From: Agromyces sp. H17E-10
GTDB lineage: Bacteria; Actinomycetota; Actinomycetes; Actinomycetales; Microbacteriaceae
Direction of reading: 5' to 3'
Assembly (NCBI RefSeq): GCF_022919715.1
Contig: NZ_CP095042.1
Location: forward strand, 1-64,000
Length of the DNA: 64,000 bases
Every line of letters starts with the position of its first letter. Within the stretch, counting starts at the first letter, position 1. The notes beneath the pieces were generated by a model that did no database searches, had not been told where the DNA came from, and saw only the letters and a list, made by a program, of their open reading frames with translations. Shown here piece after piece: positions 19,081 to 28,842 of the stretch. A program made the position numbers and the translations under genes.

Positions 19081-19755
19081 TCACCCCGCGGCGGTGTCGC
19101 CGAGGTCGTGCTCGTACGCGAAGACGACGAGCTGCACCCGGTCGCGAAGGCCCAGCTTCGCGAGGATGCGGCTCACATGCGTCTTCACGGTCGCCTCCGA
19201 GAGGAACTCGCTCGCGGCGATCTCGCTGTTCGACAGCCCACGCGCGGCCAGGGCGAAGATCTCGCGCTCGCGCGGCGTGAGGTCGTTCCACTCGGAGGGT
19301 GCCGCACGCCGGGTCGAGCCGGCGCCGACGTGCGCGAAGAGTGCACGCGTCGCCGAGGCGGCGATGACCTGGTTGCCCTGATGCACCGTGCGGATGGCCG
19401 CGAGGAGGAATTCGGGGTCGGCGTCCTTCAGCACGAACCCGCTCGCCCCCGCACGGATCGCCCTGGCCGCGTTCTCGTCGAGGTCGAACGTCGTGAGCAC
19501 GAGGATGCGCGGCGCAGGGCGGCCGTCGCGTTCGGCCTCGGCGATGATGCGCTCGGTCGCGCCGATGCCGTCGAGCAGCGGCATCCGGACGTCCATGAGC
19601 ACCACGTCGGGGCGCTCCGTCGCAGCGAGGGCGACGGCGGCCATGCCGTCGCCCGCCTCGCCCGCGACCTCGAGGTCGGGCTGCGACTCGACGAGCATGC
19701 GCACTCCCGCACGGAACAGCGCCTGGTCGTCGACGAGGGCGACGCGGATGGTCAT
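19081..19755 (-). CDS. NarL/FixJ-type response regulator
   Basis: 224 residues. The receiver domain (1-120) has VALVDDQALFRAGVRMLV, the phospho-acceptor Asp in VVLMDVRMPLLDG (near 54) and the Lys in GFVLKDADPE. The C-terminal LuxR-type helix-turn-helix has LTPREREIFALAARGLSNSE and SEATVKTHVSRILAKLGLRDR. Its start overlaps the kinase stop by 4 nt (ATGA), so both are made from one message. The ABC exporter downstream on the same strand is the likely target. Confidence 0.94.
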   Translation of the reverse strand: MTIRVALVDDQALFRAGVRMLVESQPDLEVAGEAGDGMAAVALAATERPDVVLMDVRMPLLDGIGATERIIAEAERDGRPAPRILVLTTFDLDENAARAIRAGASGFVLKDADPEFLLAAIRTVHQGNQVIAASATRALFAHVGAGSTRRAAPSEWNDLTPREREIFALAARGLSNSEIAASEFLSEATVKTHVSRILAKLGLRDRVQLVVFAYEHDLGDTAAG

Positions 19756-20933
19756 GGGGTCCTTCCGGTGCGGGCGGGGATGCGGGCCGAGAGGCGGAAC
19801 ATGCCGTCGTCGCCGGCCACCGCCTGCAGGCTACCGCCCGCGAGCTGCGCGCGCTCGCGCATGCCGGGGATCCCGTGCCGGAACGCGTGCGAATCGGGCG
19901 GCGGCACGTCGTCGCGGCGGGTGTTGACGAGGTCGACGGCGACGCCGCTCTCGTCCCACCGCAGCCCGAGCAGGACCGGCTGCGACGTGTCGCCGTGGCG
20001 CAGCGCGTTGGTGAGCCCCTCCTGCACGATGCGGTACACCGCGATCTGCTGCCCGGTGCCGAGCTCGGGCCGCTCGCCCTGCTCGTCGAGGCGCACGTCG
20101 AGCCCGGCCGCGCGAACCTGCTCGAGCAGCATCCCGAGGTCGTCGAGCACCGGCTGCGGCGACTCGGCCTCGTGGTGGCGGAGCTCGGCCAGCAGCATCC
20201 GCACATCGCCGAGGGCACCGCGCGCCACGCCGGCGATCGTGCCGAGCGCGTCGACCGCCGACTCGGGGCGGGTGCGTGCGGCGAACCGCGCGCCGTCGGC
20301 CTGGGCGATCACGACGGCGAGCGAGTGGGCGACGACGTCGTGCATGTCGCGGGCGATGCGGTTGCGCTCCTGCTCGACCACGTAGCGGTACTCGGCGAGC
20401 TCGCGCTCGCGGTTCGCGACCTCCTCACGACGTCGCACCTCACGGGTGTCGCGCACCGCCCGCACGAGCAGCCCCGCCGTCCACGCGAGCACGAGCACCG
20501 CGATCGACGCCACGAACAGGACTCCCGTCATGAGCAGGGTCGTGATCGCGTCGGGCGACGCACCGTTGATGAGCGGTTTCACGACCGCGAGGTACGCCGT
20601 CGCGAACACCGCACCGACGCCCGCCGACCCGAGGCCGAACCACTTCACGACCCGGCCGCCGTGCGCCGCGGTCGAGTAGAGCACGCCGAGCACGGCCGCG
20701 TCGTAGAGCTGAAGATCGCGCAGCAGCAGCATCTGCGTGAGCGCGCCGCCCCACGCGATCGCGAGCGACCAGCCCGGCTCGTAGCGACGGACCGCGAGAG
20801 CTCCCGCGAACACGGCGAGGAGCAGGACGTCGTACGGGCCGCCGAGCAGGGCGAACGGCAGGCAGGCGAGGGCGAACACCCCGGCGAGCACGATGTCGGT
20901 CGTGAGCTTCGCGCGGCTGATCCTGGTGGTCAC
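19752..20933 (-). CDS. two-component sensor histidine kinase (HisKA_3 type)
   Basis: 393-residue membrane kinase. Four to six hydrophobic segments fill residues 10-165. The dimerisation and phospho-acceptor motif is RIARDMHDVVAHSLAVVIAQ with His near 201; the HATPase domain has the N box YRIVQEGLTNALRHG and the G box GIPGMRERAQLAGG. The transmembrane sensor has no recognised ligand domain, as in DesK/NarX-like actinobacterial kinases. The GTG start at 20933 has TACGGT 6 nt upstream and no Shine-Dalgarno sequence. Confidence 0.93.
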   Translation of the reverse strand: MTTRISRAKLTTDIVLAGVFALACLPFALLGGPYDVLLLAVFAGALAVRRYEPGWSLAIAWGGALTQMLLLRDLQLYDAAVLGVLYSTAAHGGRVVKWFGLGSAGVGAVFATAYLAVVKPLINGASPDAITTLLMTGVLFVASIAVLVLAWTAGLLVRAVRDTREVRRREEVANRERELAEYRYVVEQERNRIARDMHDVVAHSLAVVIAQADGARFAARTRPESAVDALGTIAGVARGALGDVRMLLAELRHHEAESPQPVLDDLGMLLEQVRAAGLDVRLDEQGERPELGTGQQIAVYRIVQEGLTNALRHGDTSQPVLLGLRWDESGVAVDLVNTRRDDVPPPDSHAFRHGIPGMRERAQLAGGSLQAVAGDDGMFRLSARIPARTGRTP

Positions 20934-20939
20934 CGATCC

Positions 20940-20945
20940 ACCGTA
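20940..20945 (-). promoter_or_regulatory. -10 box for leaderless start of kinase gene
   Basis: TACGGT on the minus strand, 6 nt before the GTG at 20933. Confidence 0.45.
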
Positions 20946-21048
20946 CGTGCCGGATGGGGGCTCCGGGACCCCGACCGCCCGGAATCATCCTCGAGAGGTA
21001 CGGGCTCCGCGGCGATCGGCGCTCGCCCGCCGCGACCCGCTCGGACGC

Positions 21049-21942
21049 TCAGAAGCCGAGGCGCCCGAGCTGCTTCGGGTCGCGCTGCCAGTCCTTCGCG
21101 ACCTTCACGTGCAGCGCGAGGAAGACCTTGCGGCCGAGCAGCTGCTCGATCTGCGCGCGCGCCGTCGCCCCGACCTCCTTGAGCCGGGCGCCGCCCTTGC
21201 CGATGATGATGCCCTTCTGGCTGTCGCGCTCGACGAAGAGGTTCGCGTAGATCTCGACGAGGTCCTTGTCGTCGCGCTCGACCATGTCGTCGACGGTCAC
21301 GGCGATCGAGTGCGGCAGTTCGTCGGACACCCCCTCGAGCGCCGCCTCGCGCACGAACTCGGCGATGCGGTCGGTGACGTCCTCGTCGGTGAGCGCCTCG
21401 GCCGGGTAGAGCGGCTGGTCGGACTCGGGCATGAGCGAGAGCAGCTCGGCGACGAGCACGTCGAGCTGCTCGCCGCGCGGTGCCGACACCGGGATGATCG
21501 CCGCCCAGTCGCGCAGCTCGGAGACGGCGAGCAGCTGCTCGGCGACCTTCGCCTTCGACGTGGCGTCGGTCTTCGTGACGATCGCGACCTTCTTCGCGTG
21601 CGGGTACTGGTCGAGCTGCTCGTTGATGAACCGGTCGCCGGGGCCGATCGCCTCGTTCGCGGGCACGCAGAACGCGATCACGTCGACGTCGCCGAGCGTC
21701 GACTGCACGAGCGTGTTGAGCCGCTCGCCCAGCAGCGTGCGCGGCCGGTGGAGTCCGGGCGTGTCGACGAGGATGAGCTGCCCGTGCTCGCGGTGCACGA
21801 TGCCGCGGATCGCGCGGCGGGTCGTCTGCGGCTTCGAACTCGTGATCGCCACCTTCTCGCCGACGAGCGCGTTCGTGAGCGTCGACTTGCCCACGTTGGG
21901 GCGGCCGACGAACGACACGAATCCGGCGCGGTACTCAGTCAC
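21049..21942 (-). CDS. era: GTPase Era
   Basis: 297-residue Ras-like GTPase with a C-terminal KH domain, needed for 16S rRNA maturation and 30S assembly. Motifs: GRPNVGKST (G1), the TTRRAIRGI switch, VDTPGLHRP (G3), TKTD (G4) and the KH loop IIIGKGGARLKEVG near 245-258. The start GTG at 21942 overlaps the end of the CNNM/CorC-type gene by 8 nt; the frame is open further upstream but only inside that gene. It is the last gene of the hrcA-dnaJ-rsmE-HIT-phoH-ybeY-corC-era run. Confidence 0.96.
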   Translation of the reverse strand: MTEYRAGFVSFVGRPNVGKSTLTNALVGEKVAITSSKPQTTRRAIRGIVHREHGQLILVDTPGLHRPRTLLGERLNTLVQSTLGDVDVIAFCVPANEAIGPGDRFINEQLDQYPHAKKVAIVTKTDATSKAKVAEQLLAVSELRDWAAIIPVSAPRGEQLDVLVAELLSLMPESDQPLYPAEALTDEDVTDRIAEFVREAALEGVSDELPHSIAVTVDDMVERDDKDLVEIYANLFVERDSQKGIIIGKGGARLKEVGATARAQIEQLLGRKVFLALHVKVAKDWQRDPKQLGRLGF

Positions 21943-23251
21943 GGTGGTTCCTCTCCACGGTCTCGCCCCCGTCGAATGCGGCGTGGGCGTCGATGAGGGC
22001 CTGGTCGGCCTCGACGAGGATCGTCGAGATGCGCTTGCGGCGCCCCTCGGTGCGCTCGGCCTCGAGCACGAGCCCCGAGACGCTCGCACGCTCGCCCGGC
22101 TGCGGCAGCCGGCCGAGCTCCTTCGCGAGCAGTCCCCCGGCCGAATCGACGTCCTCGTCGTCGAGGTCGAGGCCGAACAGCTCGCCGAGCTCGTCGATCG
22201 GCAGCCGGGCGTTGACCCGGTACCGCCCGTCGCCGAGTTCCTCGACCTGCGCCGCTTCGCGGTCGTACTCGTCGGAGATGTCGCCGACCAGCTCCTCGAT
22301 GAGGTCTTCGAGCGTCACGAGCCCGGCGATGCCGCCGTACTCGTCGACGACCATCGCGAGGTGGGTCGACTCGAGTTGCATCTGACGCAGCAGCGCGTCG
22401 GCCTTCATCGAGTCGGGGACGAAGCTCGCCGGCCGGCACAGTTCGCCGACCGTCAGGTCTTCCGCATCGAGCGGTCGCTCGAAACCCAGCCTCGCGAGGT
22501 CGCGCAGGTAGAGGATGCCGGTGACGTCGTCGGCGTCGCGAGCGATCACCGGGATGCGCGAGTAGCCGGCCTTGAGGAACAGGGCCATCGCGTGCGGCAG
22601 GTGCGCCGTCGCGTCGATCGTGACCATGTCGGTGCGCGGCACCATGACCTCGCGCACGACGGTGTCGCTGAACTCGAAGATCGAGTGGATGAGCTCGCGA
22701 TCGCCCTCTTCGAGCACGTCGAGCTCGGTCGCCTCGTCGACCATGCTGAGCAGCTGCTCCTCGCTCGAGACGCCGGCGAACCGCAGCCGCCCCGGCGTCA
22801 CACGGTTGCCGAGGGAGACGAGCGCACCGGCGATCGGACCGATCAGCACACGGAGGAAGTGCACGAGCGGCGCGGTGAGCCGCAGGACGACGGGAGCATG
22901 GGCGCGGCCGACACTGCGGGGGCTCGCCCCGACGAGCACGAACGAAGCGGCCGTCATGATGAGCGCCGCGCACAGCAGCACGAGCCAGATGTCCTCGATG
23001 AAGAACGTGAAGGCGAGCGTCACGAGCACCGCGGCGGTCGTCTCCGAGACGATGCGCACGAAGTTGACGGCGTTCACGTGCGCGCCGGTGTCGTCGGCGA
23101 TCGCGAGGAGCGACCGCCTGGCACGCGACGTGAGCGCGAGGTCGGTGAGATCGGCCCGGCTCGACACGCCGACCGCCGCGTCGACGGCGGCCATGAGGCC
23201 GCCGAACGCGACCAGCACGAACGCGGCACCGAGGAAGAGCCAGGGCAGCAT
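21935..23251 (-). CDS. CNNM/CorC-type (hemolysin C family) CBS-domain membrane protein
   Basis: 438 residues. The N-terminal DUF21 domain has about four membrane segments (residues 1-130), then a CBS pair (about 190-320, including IDATAHLPHAMALFLKAGYS and HLAMVVDEYGGIAGLVTLED) and a C-terminal CorC/HlyC domain. Family members are implicated in magnesium or cobalt export. It starts 2 nt after ybeY, as in many actinobacteria, where this gene lies between ybeY and era. The name hemolysin is historical; no lytic function is implied. Confidence 0.9.
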   Translation of the reverse strand: MLPWLFLGAAFVLVAFGGLMAAVDAAVGVSSRADLTDLALTSRARRSLLAIADDTGAHVNAVNFVRIVSETTAAVLVTLAFTFFIEDIWLVLLCAALIMTAASFVLVGASPRSVGRAHAPVVLRLTAPLVHFLRVLIGPIAGALVSLGNRVTPGRLRFAGVSSEEQLLSMVDEATELDVLEEGDRELIHSIFEFSDTVVREVMVPRTDMVTIDATAHLPHAMALFLKAGYSRIPVIARDADDVTGILYLRDLARLGFERPLDAEDLTVGELCRPASFVPDSMKADALLRQMQLESTHLAMVVDEYGGIAGLVTLEDLIEELVGDISDEYDREAAQVEELGDGRYRVNARLPIDELGELFGLDLDDEDVDSAGGLLAKELGRLPQPGERASVSGLVLEAERTEGRRKRISTILVEADQALIDAHAAFDGGETVERNHRD

Positions 23252-23253
23252 GG

Positions 23254-23715
23254 TCAGCGGCGGCGCTCCTGCATCGAGAATCCGACGAGGATGTCGCGCT
23301 GGATGCCGAACATCTCCTTCTCTTCATCGGGCTCGGCGTGGTCGAAGCCCAGCAGGTGCAGGATGCCGTGCGTCGTGAGGAGCAGGAGCTCGTCGAGCAG
23401 CGTGTGTCCGGCGGTGCGGGCCTGCGACTCGGCCACCTGCGGGCACAGCACGACGTCGCCGAGCAGCCCGGGCGGCGTCGGCGCCTCCTCGGTGCCGGGG
23501 CGCAGTTCGTCCATCGGGAAGCTCAGCACGTCGGTCGGCCCGGGCTCGTCCATCCACTGCACGTGCAGCTGCTCCATGGCGCCCTCGTCGACGAGCACGA
23601 TCGCGAGCTCGGCGTCCTGGTGCACGTGCATCGCGTCGAGCGCGTAGACCGCGAGCCGCTGGATCGCGGCCTCGTCGACCTCGATCGCGGATTCGTTGTT
23701 GATCTCGATGCTCAA
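23254..23715 (-). CDS. ybeY: endoribonuclease YbeY (16S rRNA maturation)
   Basis: 153-residue metal-dependent RNase involved in 16S 3'-end processing and 70S quality control. The metal site [11 protein letters not shown] is at about 122-132, with the upstream [11 protein letters not shown] segment also conserved. The start is TTG at 23715, overlapping the phoH stop as TTGA, so it is coupled to phoH. The next ATG in frame would remove conserved N-terminal sequence. Confidence 0.94.
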   Translation of the reverse strand: MSIEINNESAIEVDEAAIQRLAVYALDAMHVHQDAELAIVLVDEGAMEQLHVQWMDEPGPTDVLSFPMDELRPGTEEAPTPPGLLGDVVLCPQVAESQARTAGHTLLDELLLLTTHGILHLLGFDHAEPDEEKEMFGIQRDILVGFSMQERRR

Positions 23716-24830
23716 GACTTGCCCTTTCTCGGCAGGTGGTCGCGGGGGCCGGCATTGCCGCGGCGTTCGGCGCGGTTCGCGAACTCGCGAGCCTCGGCGC
23801 GCTCGAAGCGCTGCGCCTGCTGGCGCTGGTCGTACTCGGTGTACGCGTCGACGATGCGACCGACGAGCGTGTGGCGTACGACGTCGTCGCTCGTGAGTCG
23901 CACGAACTCGATGTCGTCGATGCGGTCGAGGATGCGCGTCACGAGTCGCAGGCCCGAGGCGCCGCCCGGCAGGTCGATCTGCGTGATGTCCCCGGTGACC
24001 ACCATCTTCGAGCCGAAGCCGAGCCGGGTCAGGAACATCTTCATCTGCTCGGGCGTGGTGTTCTGCGCCTCGTCGAGCACGACGAACGAGTTGTTCAGGG
24101 TGCGACCGCGCATATACGCGAGCGGGGCCACCTCGACCGTGCCCGATGCCAGGAGCTTCGGCACGAGCTCGGGGTCCATCATCTCGTTGAGCGCGTCGTA
24201 GAGCGGACGCAGGTACGGGTCGATCTTGTCGGTCAGCGTGCCCGGCAGGAAGCCGAGCCGCTCGCCCGCCTCGACCGCCGGTCGCGTCAGGATGATGCGG
24301 TCGACCTCCTTGCGCTGGAGGGCCTGCACGGCCTTCGCCATCGCGAGGTAGGTCTTGCCGGTACCTGCGGGGCCGATGCCGAAGACGATCGTGCTCTCGT
24401 CGATCGCGTCGACGTAGGCGCGCTGGCCCTCGGTCTTGGGCCGGATCGTCTTGCCTCGGCTGGAGACGATGACCTGCCCCAGCAGGTCGGACGGTTTCGC
24501 GTCGGGATCGGCATCGAGCATGCGGGCCGAGCTCCTCACTTCGGTCGGGGTGGGGTCCTGGTCGCGGCGCACGAGCTCGAGCAGTTCTTCGATGAGCCGG
24601 CGGACGCGTCGTCGTTCGTCGGCGGCGCCACGGATGGCGATCTCGTTGCCGCGCACGTGCACCTCGACGCCCGGGTACTCCCGCTGGATCGACGTGAGCA
24701 GCCGGTCCTGCGGGCCGAGCAGGCGCACCATCTGGATGCCGTCGATGCGCAGTCGCTCCTCGTCGGCACCGGTCACCGGCGCCTCCGACTCCGCCGGCTC
24801 GTTCGACTGCGCAGGCTCACGCTCCGGCAA
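23712..24830 (-). CDS. phoH: PhoH family P-loop ATPase
   Basis: About 372 residues. A PhoH-type ATPase: the Walker A region is [20 protein letters not shown], Walker [16 protein letters not shown], with the sensor GDITQIDLP. An N-terminal KH-like segment ([16 protein letters not shown]) is present. The start is uncertain: I prefer TTG at 24830 because GAGGAGG stands 6 nt before it; GTG at 24776 is an alternative. The TTG start overlaps the HIT gene by 14 nt. PhoH proteins are linked to RNA metabolism with YbeY, which follows immediately. Confidence 0.9.
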   Translation of the reverse strand: MPEREPAQSNEPAESEAPVTGADEERLRIDGIQMVRLLGPQDRLLTSIQREYPGVEVHVRGNEIAIRGAADERRRVRRLIEELLELVRRDQDPTPTEVRSSARMLDADPDAKPSDLLGQVIVSSRGKTIRPKTEGQRAYVDAIDESTIVFGIGPAGTGKTYLAMAKAVQALQRKEVDRIILTRPAVEAGERLGFLPGTLTDKIDPYLRPLYDALNEMMDPELVPKLLASGTVEVAPLAYMRGRTLNNSFVVLDEAQNTTPEQMKMFLTRLGFGSKMVVTGDITQIDLPGGASGLRLVTRILDRIDDIEFVRLTSDDVVRHTLVGRIVDAYTEYDQRQQAQRFERAEAREFANRAERRGNAGPRDHLPRKGKS

Positions 24831-25179
24831 GCGTGCCCTCCTCGAGGCCGCCCGCGAGGACATGGGCGTGCACGTGGAACACGGTCTGGCCGGCCGATGC
24901 CCCGGTGTTGAAGACGAGGCGGAACTCGCCGTCGGCGAGGTCGCCGGCGACGTCGTTCGCGACGCCGACGAGTTCGGCGAGGAGCGCGGGGTCGCCCGCC
25001 GCGAGCTCGACGACGTCACGGTAGTCGCCGGTCTTCGTCGTGACCACGACGTGCACGGGCGCCTGCGGCGCGATGTCGTGGAACGCGATGACGTGCTCGG
25101 TCTCGGCGACGATGCGCGCGGGGATCTCGCGCGCCACGATGCGTTCGAAGACGGTCGGTTCGGCGCGGGAGTCGGTCAT
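24817..25179 (-). CDS. HIT family nucleotide-binding hydrolase
   Basis: 120-residue HIT protein (HINT-like nucleoside phosphoramidase group). The histidine triad is HVHAHVLAG near 101-109; TVFERIVAREIPARIV and VIAFHDIAPQAPVHVVV are typical N-terminal segments. It lies between rsmE and phoH as in related actinobacteria. The ATG at 25179 is preceded by TACGAT at 6 nt, so it may have its own leaderless transcript inside the operon. Confidence 0.92.
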   Translation of the reverse strand: MTDSRAEPTVFERIVAREIPARIVAETEHVIAFHDIAPQAPVHVVVTTKTGDYRDVVELAAGDPALLAELVGVANDVAGDLADGEFRLVFNTGASAGQTVFHVHAHVLAGGLEEGTLAGA

Positions 25180-25185
25180 CCCACC

Positions 25186-25191
25186 ATCGTA
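25186..25191 (-). promoter_or_regulatory. internal -10 box for HIT gene
   Basis: TACGAT on the minus strand, 6 nt before the HIT ATG, in the 24-bp gap after rsmE. Confidence 0.45.
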
Positions 25192-25203
25192 GCGAGGGAT
25201 CGT

Positions 25204-25938
25204 TCACCACCGCCCGAGCGCGACGCTGAGCACCGCGATCGCGGCGGGCCCGGCGGTCGAGGTGCGCAGCACCGACGCGCCGAGCCGAACGGGCTCCGCA
25301 CCGGCGGCGACGAGCCGGTCGAGCTCGTCGGGTGCGATACCGCCCTCGGGTCCCACGACGAGGGCGATGTCGCGGCCGTCGGGTTCGAGGTCGGTGAGCG
25401 CGACGCCGGCGGTCGGTTCGAGGACGAGCACGCGGCATCCGGACAGCCGATCGGCGAGCCCGGTCGTCGTCGTGATCTCGGTCACCTCGGGCAGCCAGGC
25501 GCGGATCGACTGCTTCACGGCCTCGCGCACGATGGTCGCCCAGCGCCGCCGGCCCTTCTCGGCCTTCGGCCCCTCCCAGCGCGACACCGAGCGGGCGGCG
25601 GCCCACGGCACGACGGCGTCGACGCCGAGCTCGGTGGCCGCCTGCACCGCCATCTCGTCGCGGTCGCCCTTCGCGAGCGCCTGCACGAGCGTGATCGCGG
25701 GGGCCGGGCGATCCTCGACCACGACCTCCTCCGCGACGAGCACGAGCTCGCGCGGCTCGGTCGCGACGACCGTGCCGCGCACGACCACGCCGCGACCGTC
25801 GCCGATCGAGATGCGCTCGCCCGTGCGGATCCGGGCGACGGTGACGGCATGACGCGCCTCGTCGCCGGTGAGCCGCAACTCGCCCCCCGGCGCGAGCGCA
25901 CCGAGGTCGAGCGACTCGTCGAGGTAGAGGCTGCTCAT
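25204..25938 (-). CDS. rsmE: 16S rRNA (uracil1498-N3)-methyltransferase
   Basis: 244-residue SPOUT-class methyltransferase. It has an N-terminal PUA-like region with LTGDEARHAVTVARIRTGE, then the SPOUT knot with IALVVGPEGGIAPDELD (near 185-201) and the final LRTSTAGPAAIAVLS, which carries the SAM-binding loop. Usually found after dnaJ, as here (10-nt gap). ATG at 25938. Confidence 0.95.
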   Translation of the reverse strand: MSSLYLDESLDLGALAPGGELRLTGDEARHAVTVARIRTGERISIGDGRGVVVRGTVVATEPRELVLVAEEVVVEDRPAPAITLVQALAKGDRDEMAVQAATELGVDAVVPWAAARSVSRWEGPKAEKGRRRWATIVREAVKQSIRAWLPEVTEITTTTGLADRLSGCRVLVLEPTAGVALTDLEPDGRDIALVVGPEGGIAPDELDRLVAAGAEPVRLGASVLRTSTAGPAAIAVLSVALGRW

Positions 25939-25948
25939 CGCCGGCCGC

Positions 25949-27049
25949 TCAGCCGAGGAACCGGTCGCGCAGCCGGGCGAAGAGCCCCTGCTGGAAGTGA
26001 CTGAGCTCGGGCTTCGGCGACTTCTTCGAGGCGGCGAACTGCGAGATGAGGTCGCGCTCCTTCGACGAGAGCTTCGTCGGGGTGACCACCTGCACGCCGA
26101 CCTTGAGGTCGCCGCGTCCGTTGCCGCGCAGCTTCGTGACGCCCCGGTCCTTCACGGTGAGGATCTCGCCGCTCTGCGTGCCGGCCCGCACCTCGAGCTC
26201 GACATCGCCGTCGAGGCCCGGGATCTTCGCCGTCGTGCCGAGCACGGCGTCGGTCATCGCGACCTCGAGGGTCGCGAGCAGGTCGTCGCCGTTGCGGCTG
26301 AAGACCTCGTGGTTCTTCACCTTGATCTCGAGGTAGAGGTCGCCGTTCGGGCCGCCGGCCGGGCCGGCCTCGCCCGAGCCCGGCATCTGCAGGCGCACGC
26401 CCGTGTCGACGCCGGCGGGGATGTCGACGGGGACCGTGCGGCGCGCCCGCACTCGGCCCTGGCCCTGGCAGGTCGTGCACGGCGTCGCGATGATCGTGCC
26501 GTAGCCGCGGCAGGTGCCGCACGGGCTCGAGGTCACGACGTTGCCGAGGAGCGAACGCACCTGGCGCTGGATCTGGCCGCTGCCGTGGCAGATGTCGCAG
26601 GTGACGGGCGACGTGCCCGGCTGGCAGCACGAGCCCTGGCAGGTCTCGCACCGCACGGCCGTGTCGACGTCGATGTCGCGGTGGGTGCCGAAGATCACCT
26701 CGTCGAGTCCGACCTCGACCCGGATGAGCGCGTCCTGGCCGCGCTCGCGGCGCGACCGCGGTCCGCGGCTCTGCTGGCTCGCACCGAAGAACGTCTCGAA
26801 GATGTCGCCGAAGCCGCCGAAGCCCTGGCCGTTGAAGCCGCCCTGACCGCCGCCGAGGTCGTACTGCTGGCGCTGCTTCGGGTCGCTCAGCACGTCGTAC
26901 GCGTGCGTCACCTCCTTGAAGCGCTCGGATGCCTCGGCGCCGGGATTCACGTCGGGGTGGAGCTCACGCGCAAGACGGCGGTACGCCTTCTTGATCTCGT
27001 CGGGGGTGGCGTCGCGCGAGACGCCGAGGACCTCGTAATGGTCGGCCAC
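25949..27049 (-). CDS. dnaJ: chaperone DnaJ
   Basis: 366-residue type I J-protein that stimulates DnaK. The J domain has the HPD motif in [10 protein letters not shown] (about 31-40), followed by a Gly/Phe-rich linker ([17 protein letters not shown]) and the zinc region with [16 protein letters not shown] and CTTCQGQG. The first repeat is altered to CETCQGSC (see findings). The start is GTG at 27049. It follows hrcA after 47 bp and belongs to the HrcA regulon by position. There is no dnaK or grpE in the window. Confidence 0.95.
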   Translation of the reverse strand: MADHYEVLGVSRDATPDEIKKAYRRLARELHPDVNPGAEASERFKEVTHAYDVLSDPKQRQQYDLGGGQGGFNGQGFGGFGDIFETFFGASQQSRGPRSRRERGQDALIRVEVGLDEVIFGTHRDIDVDTAVRCETCQGSCCQPGTSPVTCDICHGSGQIQRQVRSLLGNVVTSSPCGTCRGYGTIIATPCTTCQGQGRVRARRTVPVDIPAGVDTGVRLQMPGSGEAGPAGGPNGDLYLEIKVKNHEVFSRNGDDLLATLEVAMTDAVLGTTAKIPGLDGDVELEVRAGTQSGEILTVKDRGVTKLRGNGRGDLKVGVQVVTPTKLSSKERDLISQFAASKKSPKPELSHFQQGLFARLRDRFLG

Positions 27050-27096
27050 GGAGGGCTTGTCCTTTCGGTTGCGCCGTCGGATTCGACGGCGGCGGG

Positions 27097-28119
27097 TCAG
27101 TTCTCGCCGAGCGTGCGGGAGAGGTATCGGGCGACGGCGCGGACGGCCGCCATGCTGTTGGAGTAGTCCATGCGGGTCGGCCCCACGACGCCGAGGCGCG
27201 AGATGTCGCGCCCGGGGATCTCGAACGCGCTCGACACGATCGACGTCTCGCCGAGCCCGAACGACGCGTTCTCGCGACCGATGCGCACGGCGACGGCGTG
27301 CTCGTCGGTCGCCATCTCGCCGAAGAGCCTGAGGAGCACGACCTGCTCCTCGATCGCCTCGATGACGCCGAGGATCGAGCCCGCGAAGTCCTGTTCGGTG
27401 CGCACGAGGTTCGCGGCACCGGCGACCACGAGCCGGTCGCTGCGCTGCTGGCGTGCCTGGTCGGCGAGCGTCGCGGCGAGGGTGTGGAGCACCGCGGCGT
27501 GGCGACGGTCGACGCTGTCGATCTCGCCCGACAGCAACTCGGTCGCATCCGTCATCGTCGCGCCGGCGACGAGTTCGTTCAACCGGTGCCGCAGCGAGGC
27601 GAGCGTCTCGTCGTCGACGGGCTCGGCGAGTTCGGCGAGTCGCTGCTCGACCTGTCCGGAGTCGGCGATGAGGATGCACAGCACGCGTTCGGGTGCGAGC
27701 CCGACGAGCTCGACGTGGCGCACGCGTGCGCTCGCGAAGCTCGGGTACTGCACGACCGCGAGCTGCTTGGTGAGCTGCGAGATGAGCCGAACCGTGCGGG
27801 CGAGCAGCTCGTCGAGGTCGCTCGACTCGCCGAGGAAGGTCTCGATCGCCTGCCGCTGCGCCGAACTCAGCGGGCGCACGTCGGTCAGCTGGTCGACGAA
27901 GACGCGGTAGCCCTTGTCGGTCGGGATGCGACCCGACGAGGTGTGCGGGGCGGCGATCAGCTCCTCTTCTTCGAGCAGCGCCATGTCGTTGCGGATGGTC
28001 GCGGCCGAGACGCCGAAGGCGTGCCGTTCGACGATCGTCTTCGAGCCGACCGGTTCGCGTGAGGCGACGTAGTCCTGCACGATCGCGCGGAGCACGGCGA
28101 GACTGCGTTCGGAGACCAT
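27097..28119 (-). CDS. hrcA: heat-inducible transcription repressor HrcA
   Basis: 340-residue repressor that binds CIRCE elements and represses chaperone genes. The N-terminal winged helix has [25 protein letters not shown] and [18 protein letters not shown], then [20 protein letters not shown], all typical. The long C-terminal GAF-like domain includes an inserted dimerisation region. ATG 28119 follows a GAGG ribosome binding site. A CIRCE element is 43 bp upstream, so it is autoregulated. Confidence 0.96.
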   Translation of the reverse strand: MVSERSLAVLRAIVQDYVASREPVGSKTIVERHAFGVSAATIRNDMALLEEEELIAAPHTSSGRIPTDKGYRVFVDQLTDVRPLSSAQRQAIETFLGESSDLDELLARTVRLISQLTKQLAVVQYPSFASARVRHVELVGLAPERVLCILIADSGQVEQRLAELAEPVDDETLASLRHRLNELVAGATMTDATELLSGEIDSVDRRHAAVLHTLAATLADQARQQRSDRLVVAGAANLVRTEQDFAGSILGVIEAIEEQVVLLRLFGEMATDEHAVAVRIGRENASFGLGETSIVSSAFEIPGRDISRLGVVGPTRMDYSNSMAAVRAVARYLSRTLGEN

Positions 28120-28161
28120 GGTCCTCGCTTCCCTCTGCACGACCCGACTCGGCGGCGAGCG

Positions 28162-28188
28162 TTGGCACTCGACCGACCAGACTGCCAA
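28162..28188. promoter_or_regulatory. CIRCE operator of hrcA-dnaJ
   Basis: TTGGCACTC, nine bases, GACTGCCAA: the known CIRCE layout (TTAGCACTC-N9-GAGTGCTAA) with one arm mismatch and the usual actinobacterial G variant. HrcA binds it and shuts off hrcA-dnaJ until heat shock. It lies between hrcA and the rightward DUF4870 gene, so it might touch both promoters. Confidence 0.9.
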
Positions 28189-28218
28189 TCATATCGCGAC
28201 ATCCCGTGGCGCGGCCGT

Positions 28219-28246
28219 TGCCGCGTCGGTGGGCTGGCGCTACCGT
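28219..28246 (+). promoter_or_regulatory. candidate promoter of DUF4870 gene
   Basis: TTGCCG (28219-28224), 16-bp spacer, TACCGT (28241-28246), about 78 bp before the ATG at 28324. Confidence 0.4.
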
Positions 28247-28323
28247 ATGGAGGTCCCGCGCGCCGCCCACCTGCCGCGTCGCGCTCCGCCCCACTTCCGC
28301 GACACCTCCCGAAAGGTCCGCCC

Positions 28324-28725
28324 ATGAGCGACACCACTCCGCCGCCCGCCTCCGAGCCCCAGCCCGCCGCACCGCTCGCGCACGACCAGGATGTGCTGTG
28401 GGGCTCGCTCGCACAGCTCGGCGGCATCATCGGCCCGCTGCCCTCGCTCATCATCTGGCTCGTCTTCAAGGACCGCGGCCCGTTCACGAACGTCGAGGCG
28501 AAGGAGGGCCTGAACTTCCAGATCACGGCCGTGCTCGCGTACGTCGCGATCGTCATCGTGAACTCGGTGCTGTCGCTCGTGACCTTCGGGTTCTGGAACA
28601 TCGTGGGATGGCTGCTCCCGACCGCCCTCTGGGTGACCGTGATCGTGTTCTCGATCCTCGCCTACGTCACGGCGAAGGACGGGACGCACTATCGCTACCC
28701 GTTCGCGATCCGGTTCATCAAGTAG
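28324..28725 (+). CDS. DUF4870 membrane protein (first of two)
   Basis: 133-residue small membrane protein with a Pro-rich N-terminus and three hydrophobic segments (about 32-52, 70-95, 98-118). The features [12 protein letters not shown] and a final aromatic YPFAIRFIK are typical of DUF4870 (Tic20-like fold) proteins. No enzymatic motif. It follows an AGGTCC ribosome binding site. A second homologue follows 118 bp downstream. Function unknown; the duplicate pair may form a membrane complex. Confidence 0.85.
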   Translation: MSDTTPPPASEPQPAAPLAHDQDVLWGSLAQLGGIIGPLPSLIIWLVFKDRGPFTNVEAKEGLNFQITAVLAYVAIVIVNSVLSLVTFGFWNIVGWLLPTALWVTVIVFSILAYVTAKDGTHYRYPFAIRFIK

Positions 28726-28842
28726 CCGTTCCGTCATGCATCGCCGAGCGCGCCGCTGGAACACTTCCCCGGCGCGCTCGTCTGTGCCAGCATGACGTTG
28801 CCCCCCGTTCAGCCCTTCGAACCATCGATCAAGGAGACCGAC

